The notes beneath the pieces are model-generated. The model did no database searches, was not told the DNA's origin, and worked only from the letters and a program-made list of their open reading frames with translations. Shown one piece after another: positions 1-6,904 of a DNA stretch of 21,016 bases. This DNA is from DSOI01 sp041394885. Its GTDB lineage: Bacteria > Acidobacteriota > Terriglobia > Bryobacterales > Bryobacteraceae. The position numbers were made by a program, and so were the translations under genes. The stretch lies in contig JAWKHI010000072.1 in NCBI GenBank assembly GCA_041394885.1, forward strand, positions 1 through 21,016, in the 5' to 3' direction. The stretch's first letter is position 1. Each line of letters starts with the position of its first letter.

Positions 1-521
1 TTGTGGTCAATCACGTCCTGCGGCCAGTTGTTGGGCGGACCCGAGAGAGCCGCATTCACCACCGGCTTGTTCCATTGAATGGGATTGCCGATCGGGCTTT
101 GATGCTCGTGGATGAGGCCGATCATATGGCCGAACTCATGCAGGATCACTCCTTCGTCCTGCCAGCCCAGGTTGAGCGTCGGTTCATTGGACGGGATGGA
201 GAGAGCATCGGTGCCGATGTAGGACCACGCCCCGTCGTCATTGAACGCGACGCGAACCTGCGCGCCCACCAGATCTCCGAATTGGAAGGTGAGGTTGGCA
301 AACTGCGTCCACTGGGGCGCGAACTGCTTCACCATGTTCTTTTGCGCGGTGCTGCCATTCATGAAACCGATCCGAATCACGGAACCGTTGGGCCAGAGCT
401 TGGCGATCTGAAACGCCGCACGGGTAGGGCCACCCGGCAGCATCATCATGCGTCCGCTGTGCGGACGCCGAAGTTCGGATGGTAGTATCCGGTCGAAGCA
501 AACTTTGTCGGTACGGGGCAT
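1..521 (-). CDS. Partial astacin/matrixin-like zinc metalloprotease (C-terminus off window)
   Basis: This frame is open from an ATG at 521 to the window edge, giving 173 residues. It contains HEFGHMIGLIHEHQSP at residues 128-143, an HExxHxxxxxH zinc-binding signature of the metzincin clan (astacin or matrixin-like ZnMc domain). The three histidines would hold the zinc and the Glu would act as general base. Upstream residues such as WPNGSVIRIGFMNG and FQFGDLVGAQVRVAFNDDGAWSYIG match the beta-strand part of these catalytic domains. GAGGAG lies about ten bases before the ATG and supports this start. No signal peptide is visible at the N-terminus, which is odd for a family that is often secreted. 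The gene is divergent from the ompA-like gene. Substrate is unknown. The family assignment is secure; the exact subfamily is not. Confidence 0.8.
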   Translation of the reverse strand, partial: MPRTDKVCFDRILPSELRRPHSGRMMMLPGGPTRAAFQIAKLWPNGSVIRIGFMNGSTAQKNMVKQFAPQWTQFANLTFQFGDLVGAQVRVAFNDDGAWSYIGTDALSIPSNEPTLNLGWQDEGVILHEFGHMIGLIHEHQSPIGNPIQWNKPVVNAALSGPPNNWPQDVIDH

Positions 522-615
522 TGTTGCGGTTCTCCTCGATACGGTAGTGACGCCGGGCCGACGGGCGTTTCTGATTCCGCCGGATAACTTTTCAAGTTTG
601 CCGATCCCTGTCCGG

Positions 616-635
616 GGAGGGTTGGCAAACCCTCC
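616..635. repeat. Perfect 8-bp inverted repeat over the -35 box
   Basis: GGAGGGTT and AACCCTCC flank a 4-base loop (GGCA). The element overlaps the -35 hexamer of the promoter before the DUF937-OmpA gene. It could be an operator or a hairpin ending transcription from the left. No T-tract follows, so an operator seems at least as likely as a terminator. Inference from sequence only. Confidence 0.5.
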
Positions 636-650
636 TGGGGCGGCTATACT
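622..650 (+). promoter_or_regulatory. Sigma70-type promoter for the DUF937-OmpA gene
   Basis: TTGGCA (622-627) and TATACT (645-650) are separated by exactly 17 bases. Each hexamer differs from consensus at one position. The predicted start of transcription is near 657, giving a short leader to the ATG at 689, with AAGGAG at 668-673. This is the best-looking promoter in the window. Confidence 0.6.
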
Positions 651-653
651 CGG

Positions 654-669
654 TTGGACTCAAGTCCAA
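654..669. repeat. 16-bp palindrome at the predicted transcription start
   Basis: TTGGACT and AGTCCAA are perfectly complementary around a central CA. The palindrome covers the predicted +1 region and touches the ribosome-binding sequence AAGGAG. That placement suits a repressor site or a leader stem controlling ribosome access. No regulator family can be named from the sequence. Confidence 0.45.
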
Positions 670-688
670 GGAGAAGACCCAAACCCAA

Positions 689-1768
689 ATGCCTACTCTC
701 ATTGACTCCCTGATGAACATGGTGGATGCGAATACGCTCGGCGCGCTCGCCGGCAATCTCGGTGAACCGCAAGGCGCCGTGGAAAGCGCGCTCAAAACCG
801 GCGCAGCCGCCATCATGGGCTCCATCGGGCAGCGCGCCGGCGACACCAGCTTCCTCAGTTCCGTCCTGGGCTTACTCAACAACCCCGCGCTTTCGCCGGA
901 TCTTCTCGGCAATATTGGGTCACTGCTGGGCGGAAGCGCCGGCCCCGCCGTTTCCGGCCTCGGCTCCCAGTTTCTCGGGCTGCTGTTTGGAAGCCAGCAA
1001 TCCAGCATCGCCGACATGATCGGCCGCGCCGCCGGCATGAAGGGCTCTTCGGCGTCCAGCCTTCTGAGTATGGCCGCGCCCCTGGTGATGGCCTTCCTCG
1101 GCAACAAAGTGAAGAGCGAAGGGCTCGGCGCCGCTGGCCTTGGCACACTGCTTGGCGGCGAGATGGCGAGCTTCAAGGCGCTGCTTCCGGCCGGCATGTC
1201 CTCCCTGCTCTCTTCTTCGATGCCCGCCGCCGCGGCTATGCCCGCTCCCGAAGCCCCTTCCGCCAGCCGGGGGTGGTTGCTGCCTCTGCTGCTCATCGCC
1301 GCCGGGGCGTTCGGATTGCTCTGGTACATGAATCAGGGCGCTGCTGACGTAAGGCACGCCGCGCACGAAGCCGCCGATACCATGGGCCATGCCGCCGCCA
1401 AGGCCGGTGATGCCGCCACCGGCGCCATGCATTCCGCCTGGGCCGCTCTCGGCGAATTCTTCAAGCGCAAACTCCCCAACGGGATCGAGCTCAATATTCC
1501 GCAAATGGGCGTCGAAAACAAGCTGGTGGACTTCATCGAGTCCTCGAACCCAGTCGACAAGACCACGTGGTTCGATTTCGACCGCCTCCTGTTCGACACG
1601 GGCAAGGCTACCCTCCAGCCTGCCTCGCAGGAGCAGCTCAAAAACGTGTCGGAGATCCTGAAAGCATTCCCGAACGTCAACATCAAGATCGGCGGATACA
1701 CCGACAACACCGGCAATGCCGCCGCCAACATGGCGCTCTCCGGCGCACGCGCCAGCAGTGGTGGCTGA
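689..1768 (+). CDS. DUF937-TM-OmpA-like envelope protein, C-terminus frameshifted
   Basis: Residues 1 to about 175 are Gly/Ala/Leu-rich and match DUF937 (YidB-like), with alternating helices and NNPALSPDLLGNIGSLLGG-type loops. A proline/alanine linker leads to one membrane helix at about 195-213 (GWLLPLLLIAAGAFGLLWYM). A helical stretch follows, then an OmpA C-terminal domain from about residue 278: WFDFDRLLFDTGKATLQP and GYTDNTGN...NMALSGARA are the classic peptidoglycan-binding motifs. The protein probably sits in the inner membrane and grips the cell wall. The open frame ends with ASSGG, about 40 residues early. The rest of the OmpA domain is still encoded to a TAA at 1898 in shifted frames, so this ORF is truncated by indels rather than naturally short. 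Confidence 0.85.
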   Translation: MPTLIDSLMNMVDANTLGALAGNLGEPQGAVESALKTGAAAIMGSIGQRAGDTSFLSSVLGLLNNPALSPDLLGNIGSLLGGSAGPAVSGLGSQFLGLLFGSQQSSIADMIGRAAGMKGSSASSLLSMAAPLVMAFLGNKVKSEGLGAAGLGTLLGGEMASFKALLPAGMSSLLSSSMPAAAAMPAPEAPSASRGWLLPLLLIAAGAFGLLWYMNQGAADVRHAAHEAADTMGHAAAKAGDAATGAMHSAWAALGEFFKRKLPNGIELNIPQMGVENKLVDFIESSNPVDKTTWFDFDRLLFDTGKATLQPASQEQLKNVSEILKAFPNVNIKIGGYTDNTGNAAANMALSGARASSGG

Positions 1769-1898
1769 ACTCACCGCGCTGGCATCGATGCCACGTTCCG
1801 AACTGGAAGGCGTGGCGACCAACACCCCGTCGCCTCCAACGACACCTGAAGAAGGGCGGCAGCAGAATCGCCGCGTCTCTATGCGGGTCACGAAGTAA
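1769..1898 (+). pseudogene. Out-of-frame C-terminal tail of the OmpA domain
   Basis: After the premature stop, the expected OmpA ending can be read by switching frame: AVVAELTAL, then GDQHPVASNDT back in the original frame, then EEGRQQNRRVSMRVTK and a TAA at 1896-1898. At least three small indels are needed (near 1,752, 1,781 and 1,846). The amino-acid signal is otherwise good, which points to recent or artefactual indels. Confidence 0.75.
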
Positions 1899-1908
1899 AT
1901 GCTACCAA

Positions 1909-1941
1909 CATGACAACAGTCAATGCTATCATGTTGTCATG
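1909..1941. promoter_or_regulatory. Inverted-repeat operator of the vapBC-like locus
   Basis: CATGACAACA (1909-1918) and TGTTGTCATG (1932-1941) are exact reverse complements with a 13-base spacer. The right arm ends on the antitoxin ATG (1939-1941). AATGCTA is also directly repeated at 1898 and 1922, 24 bases apart. Known family behaviour: ribbon-helix-helix antitoxins repress their own operon through such palindromes. Binding here is inferred. Confidence 0.55.
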
Positions 1942-2185
1942 GAACGTACCCAGGTTCAGTTCACGCCGGAGCAGATCGCCGCGCTGCGCAGTTTGTCGGC
2001 GAAAACAGGAAAGCCGGTGGCGGAGTTAGTGTCTGGGAGTGGATGCGCTACTCCGCTCTCAGCGCGGGCCTGACCCGGACCGGAAGCGCGAGGCCGCCCT
2101 CTCCGCTATCGGGGAATTCGCTTCGGGTTCGGCGGACGGCAGCACGAGCATGACCGGCATCTCGCCGCTGCCTTCGGCGCATTGA
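1939..2185 (+). pseudogene. VapB-like ribbon-helix-helix antitoxin, frameshifted
   Basis: The N-terminus MERTQVQFTPEQIAALRSL, followed by SAKTGKPVAELV, is the beta-strand plus two-helix pattern of CopG/RHH-type antitoxins, which bind DNA as dimers and neutralise the paired toxin. The observed frame stops at a TGA ending at 2073. The natural continuation is visible in the next frame (GPDPDRKREAALSAIGEFASGSADGS) and then in a further frame (HDRHLAAAFGA), ending where the toxin gene begins. The normal length of about 80 residues is restored if two or more indels are corrected. The gene lies directly upstream of a PIN-domain toxin and behind a palindromic operator, as expected for a vapBC operon. 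Confidence 0.6.
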
Positions 2186-2571
2186 CGGCCTCGTCGATAC
2201 CTCGGCGATTTACGCTTGACCGGGACGACATTCCAATCATCCGGCCGCCGCCCGGATCTGGACTGGTCTCGTCAACGACGACACGCACCTGCTGACCAGC
2301 AATTACGTCCTCTGGAATCCGCGGCGCTTGTCCAGCACCGGCTTGGAATCCAGGCGCTTCGCACGCTCGAAGAGCAAAATGTTCCCATGTTCGATGTCGA
2401 ATGGATCGGCGCGCCGCATCGCGGTGGCGATGGACGCGGTGCTACGCCGCGCGCACCAAGCTCAGCCTCGTCGATTGTGTGAGTTTCACGTTATGCGTGA
2501 GTTTGGGATCCACTGCGTTTCCGCTCGACAAGCACTCTGGAACAAGGCTTGAATCGCCCGCCGACTACTGA
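2182..2571 (+). pseudogene. VapC-like PIN-domain ribonuclease toxin, frameshifted
   Basis: Three frames together give a typical PIN toxin of about 130 residues. Motifs seen: VDTSAIYA at 2193-2216 with the first metal-binding Asp; LTSNYVL(V)ESAALVQHRLG with the conserved Glu; TKLSLVDCVSF with the Asp codon at 2473-2475; then MREFGIHCV and FDKHF near the end. PIN toxins are Mg-dependent RNases that cut tRNA, rRNA or mRNA. The start was probably an ATGA overlapping the vapB end; here it reads ATTGA, consistent with an extra T. One frame stops at 2552; the frame giving EQGFESPADY would stop at 2571. Several indels break the reading frame. The family call is firm; whether the locus is truly broken is not. 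Confidence 0.65.
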
Positions 2572-4666
2572 ACATACACGAACACGCCAAGTCCTGGCTC
2601 ACATCGAACTCGAGCCGCACCACCACCTGACCGGACCGTTCCCCGACCGGACAACTCCGGTATGCGGCCGTTCACCTGCACCACGCCCGGCGCCATCCCC
2701 GGGGCCGGCCGGCATAGGTGATTTCCAGCCCGGCCGCTAAGGTGCTGACCGGAGTGGCCACGTACAGGTCGAACGGACGCACCACCCGCGATAATGGCAG
2801 CCCGGCCGATGTCACCGCGAGGCTGTCCGGCAGCGGCGACATCGCGTTGAGCCCTGTGGCGTAGAGCGTCAACATCGAGCCTCGCCGAGCCGGATTCCTC
2901 GCGGAGTTAAGACTGCCGTCCTCGCTGAGCGCCGCCGCCTGACCTCTGGTTCCCGATCGTGAACAGGCCTGGACGCACCACGGATACATCGATAACGCCC
3001 TGTTCCGAGCCGGCCTGACTCCGTTCCACCACGATCCCGGCCGGAACCCCGGGCGCGGTCTCAAAGCGAACCACGGCGTCGATCCGGCCCTCGCTCACCG
3101 ACAGGATCGCCACCCGGCGGCCGTTGATCGACACTCGCGTTCCACCTAGCTCCACGGGTAGCCGCTCGGATGGGTCCGGGAAGCCGGACAACCCTGCTCC
3201 GGGACCTAACTTCTCTCCCAGGATGCTCACTATCTCGCCCGGTGCGATCGCCGCCGGGCGGCCCACACCGCCGCCTAACATGCCGCGGCGTTGACGATGC
3301 ACCGGCGAGACCTCCATCGCGGCTGAAATCCACACGAAACAGCGCCCGGTATGAGCCGGCGTCCGGGCCAAACACCGCGGGCGAAGGTCCGAGGCAGCAC
3401 ATAGGCGCGGCCATCGCCATCGAGGTCGAAGGAAAAAAGACGATGCCGGCCACTGCGCATAGTAGTCCACGATCGTGCCTGTCGCCGCGTCGAGCGCCAA
3501 CAAACCAAACGACGGCTCACACACACTGGCTGGTCTGTTCCGTAACACCGGCCGGATTGCACCTGCGATCTCCGCATAGAGACCCGGTTCGCCGGGCCGG
3601 ACACTGCACCTGCCGACTCCCTCTCCTCGCGTCCAGCGTAGGTGGACCATCACGGCGCCACGCTCGTCGAATCGCACCGCGAAGGCATCGCTGGCCGCAC
3701 CCGGAATGGGCGTGTCCCCTCCGTATGACCGCTGAAGGGCGTTGGCGGTGACAGGAAGTCTTCCGATTAGTTGCACCCGTCACCACCAAGCGACCAACAT
3801 TGTCCACGGCGACGCCACCCATCCACTCCGCGCTTCGCCCGCCGAGGAAGGTCGAGTGAATGATCGCCCCGACGGGTCTACCTTGGTGACGAACACGTCC
3901 CCGTAGCTGAAGCGGGCCATTATTGACTCCGCCGCCGTAGGTGTGTTGCAAAAGCGCCGGGCGACGGGAAAGTCCGCGGACCATGTCTCTCCGGTGACGT
4001 AGGCTGCTCCCGATCCGTCCACGGCGATGGCGGCGGCGCGCTCGGTGCGAATGCCGCCCAGAAACGTGGCGTAGACGAAGGCCGAGAGATCCGGCCGGAG
4101 CTTGCTTGTCGAACGCGTCCGGGCAAAACAAGGCGTTTTCCTCCGATCGCGTGTGGCATCCCTTCGGTCCGATGCCGGCTTGGCTGCGCCTGGTGTAGCG
4201 CGGAAGTTTTCGTCCGCGGTCCCGGTGAGATAGATCGCGCCGGCGTCATCCACCGCGACACCCTCCACCAGGGCGCCGATCGGCAGCCGGGCAGCCACCT
4301 GACCGTCGGTCGTGACTTTCATTACGAGGCCGTGCCCGGCGATGATCGCGTTGCCCAGCCGGTCCAGAGCCAGGCCTGCCGGAAGAAACCCTTCGAATGT
4401 CTTTGTGAAGATCATTCGCCGGCTGGAGAGACACGCGCCACGAACGCGTCGGTGCGCCGTGCCGTGTTGTAGCCGGGGTTGCGGATGAGAAAGTATTGGA
4501 AGCCCCCGCAATCCAAATGAACCCCGCCGTATCTACTGAACCACTGGCCGGCTCTCTCCGGTGCCGTATGCGGCGGACTGACCGGACCGGGGCTCCAATC
4601 GACCACGGCCGCGGGCAGAGTCAGCCACAGCACCGGTGTCATGAGCAGGCAACGAAGCGTGGGCAC
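2565..4666 (-). pseudogene. Secreted beta-propeller (SBBP-type) protein with TIGR03437-like C-terminal domain, multiply frameshifted
   Basis: The start is GTG at 4666 or ATG at 4642, followed by a hydrophobic leader (MTPVLWLTLPAAVVDWS) that looks like a signal peptide. The middle carries SBBP-like blades such as VYATFLGG, ERAAAIAVDGSGAAYVTGETWS and MGGVAVDNVGRLVVTGATN. The C-terminal third has the Solibacter-type pattern APGEIVSILGEKLGPGAG, VSINGRRVAILSVSEGRIDAVV, LTLYATGLN and LAAGLEITYAGRP, matching TIGR03437. The frame breaks repeatedly (for example near 4,410, 3,780 and 2,900), and the last piece reads to a TAG at 2565-2567. The full gene would encode about 700 residues. Such proteins are exported and of unknown role, common in Acidobacteriota. 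It lies downstream of the HAD gene on the same strand. Confidence 0.7.
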
Positions 4667-4697
4667 ACTGCAAAGACCCCACAGCCGGGCTCGCCAA

Positions 4698-5453
4698 CTA
4701 CATCGACTGGAAAAAGATCGCTTTCCGAGCAGACGAGCAAGGTCGTGAAAATCCCGCGCATGCAGGTCGATGTCGGGCTCCGGGCTGCCATGTCCGGCGT
4801 ACGCAGCGGCCCGAACTCGAACTCCCGCTCCACGAACGCAGGCAGAAAACCCGCCTTCGCCGCTCCCCGCAAGTCATTCTTGTGCGCGCCGCCACCATCG
4901 GCGACCATCCGGCGGCAGCCTGAGCAGCCGTGTGCGGCCATCTGATACACCTCGATGTCCGGCTTGTAGTGCCCAGCCAACTCCGCCGACAGCACCACGT
5001 CCCAAGGGCAGACCCGAATACTTCGCCATGTTATGCCAGCAGCGCCACGTTCCCGTTGGAAAGCGTCGCGATAGTGTAATGTTGCTTCAGGCGCACAACC
5101 GCCGACCTAACCCGCCACGGACGGAGCCGGTGCCACACGCGGTTGAGATAGTCCTTATCTGCCTCGGAAAGCCCCGCGATCTTGAACTCGTCGAGCAGCG
5201 AATCGAGTATCCGCCGGTGCAACTGATCGATCGTCATCCACGGCAGTTGCTTTTTCCGCACCTGATCCATGGCCGGACCAGGCCAGCCCGCCAGCGGTCT
5301 GCGAACTTCGCCCAATCCACGTTCCTGATCCCACGCGCCTCGCCGAACTCAGCCGCTTGTTCGGCGATTGGAACCGCGCCAATCCACCACCGTCCCGAAC
5401 ACGTCGAACGTGAGTTTCTTTACGAGCGGCGTCGGCAGCCGCTCAGGCCGCAA
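4698..5453 (-). pseudogene. Haloacid dehalogenase type II (HAD superfamily), frameshifted
   Basis: All four HAD motifs are readable but in different frames: LTFDVFGTVVDW at about 5,379-5,417 (the first Asp is the nucleophile), TIATLSNGN near 5,048-5,074, GHYKPDIEVYQMAA around 4,930-4,975 with the conserved Lys, and AAHKNDLRGAAKAG near 4,870. The long cap helix region DQVRKKQLPWMTIDQLHRRI is typical of (S)-2-haloacid dehalogenases, which hydrolyse short 2-haloacids, though many relatives act on other small substrates. The restored length of about 250 residues fits the family. No ATG is present near the start; TTG at 5453 would overlap the aminotransferase end by 11 bases. The end may be a TAG at 4698. 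Start and stop are uncertain because of the indels. Confidence 0.65.
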
Positions 5454-6810
5454 CCGCGCGGGCCGCCAGCACCTCGGCAAACGCCTGCTCGAAGGCGTCC
5501 AGACTCTCCTCGAGAGCCTCACGAATCACCAGCGGCAAATCTGGATCGTCGCACCGCCGAAACCTACGGGGAAAACATCAGCACGCCCTTTCCACCGAGC
5601 GCTGAATGGTATCGAACGCCAAGTCCGTCCGGCTCCATCGATTCTGGATGCACACAAGCCACACCCGCCACCAGCCCTTCCCATCCACGCAACCAATCTG
5701 CGGGAATCGCGCCTTCATGGCGTGCAGACGCGCGAGCATCACCTCGCCCATCCGCGCCGCGTTGCCGCTCAGGTCCTCCGCCATGATCAATTCGATGTTG
5801 GCCAAGGCCGCCGCGCAGCAAATGGGATTGCCGGTGTGGGTGGATGTCATTGACCCCGGGGGATGGAGATCCATTACGTCGGCGCGCCCGATCACGCACG
5901 AAATAGGCAAAGTGAACTCGAAATCCCTTGCCCTGGTGGAAAGGTCCGGCAGGATGCCGTATCGCTGATACCCAGCCAGTTTTCCGGTGCGCCTGAAACC
6001 GGCTTCTTGCACTTCTCGTCGCACACCAGCAGCGCCTTGCGGCCTGTGCACCAAGCCCTCAGCTGCTGTGCATGTACTCGACAGGCGCAAACGACGCGCT
6101 GCCGCCCTGATAGGTCTCGAGGAGCACGCCGCAAACATCGGCCGGCTGCACGCCGGTCTCGGAGAGCGCACGCAAAAATCCGTCGAAGGTGGTGTCGCGG
6201 GTCCGGAACCCGTCCGAAAAAGGCACCTGGACGAACCCTGATCCATGTTCACGATCCATTCCTTCAGCCCGGGAATTCCGCCCGCCTGCTGCGATCCGAG
6301 TGTCCGGCCGTGGAAGGCCTTCTCGAACGAGACGATCACGCTCTTGCGCCGCCCGCCCACCTTCACGCCATGGGTGCGGCATAGTTTGATCGCACACTCC
6401 ACAGCTTCTGAGCCCGTCGTCAACAGGAACACCTTGCGGTCCGGCTCGCCGAACATCGTTGCCAGCTTCTCCACCAGACGCGCCCGGATCTCGTTGGGGA
6501 AACAATAGTTGGTCAGTAATTTGTGTTGCGCCTGGCCGACGATCGCGTCCACGATCGGCCAAGCCCGTGCCCTGTCGTGATCAGGACACCGCTGGACCAA
6601 TCGATCCAACAGTTGCCCGAGGCGTCGTAGACCTGAATCCCTCGGCACGATCCCACAGGATCGGCGGCTGCCCCCGCATCGCCACCGGCTCGTATTTTTG
6701 CAGCGTTCCAGCACTGCAATCGATTCCGGCGCCGGAAGATCAGTCACAATGCGGCGATACTTGCCCCCCAGGCGAGGAACGGATCAGGTCAGGTCAAACT
6801 CTCTGGCCAT
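5443..6810 (-). pseudogene. Class III PLP-dependent aminotransferase (GABA/ornithine type), frameshifted
   Basis: The restored gene runs from ATG 6810 (MAREFDLT) to TGA 5443 (ending EVLAARAVAA), about 455 residues, the usual class III size. Visible blocks are VDAIVGQAQHKLLTNY, VFLLTTGSEAVECAIKL (phosphate-binding loop), SFEKAFHGRTLGS, DE..VQEAGFRRTGKLAGYQRYGI, GKG with the likely PLP lysine codon at 5927-5929, and PPGSMTSTHTGNPICCAAAL. The family moves an amino group from an omega- or alpha-amino donor to 2-oxoglutarate or pyruvate; the substrate cannot be read from sequence. Indels break the frame after residue 8, around 6,600-6,720, across 5,910-6,220 and near 5,580. It lies 94 bases downstream of dnaE and overlaps or abuts the HAD gene. 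Confidence 0.75.
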
Positions 6811-6828
6811 GGGAACCTTGATTGTACC

Positions 6829-6856
6829 CGAACCGTTCAGAACGGGCATCGGTTCG
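6829..6856. repeat. Nested inverted repeats between dnaE and the aminotransferase
   Basis: CGAACCG (6829-6835) pairs with CGGTTCG (6850-6856). Inside this, CCGTTC-A-GAACGG (6833-6845) is itself a palindrome. The element lies just upstream of the aminotransferase ATG and after the dnaE stop. It could be an operator, a weak terminator or an mRNA processing stem. No T-tract is present on either strand. Confidence 0.35.
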
Positions 6857-6904
6857 AAAGGGCTTTGCCTCGGCGGAGCAGCCTGAGTGGAACGTTGCCA
6901 TCGC

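Noticed and set aside
3..485. 160-codon plus-strand open frame at the left edge
   Set aside because: The opposite strand encodes a zinc protease with an HExxHxxxxxH motif and an RBS, and stays open to the window edge; the plus frame has no recognisable motif.
920..1891. 323-codon minus-strand open frame opposite the DUF937-OmpA gene
   Set aside because: Composition is shadow-like, while the plus strand has a promoter, an RBS and OmpA motifs.
2549..2740. Small plus-strand frame after the toxin gene
   Set aside because: It overlaps the C-terminal coding part of the TIGR03437-like gene on the other strand and has no family features.
4639..4998. Possible separate 119-residue protein on the minus strand
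   Set aside because: It is only a piece of the HAD dehalogenase (GHYKPD and AAHKNDL motifs) created by indels.
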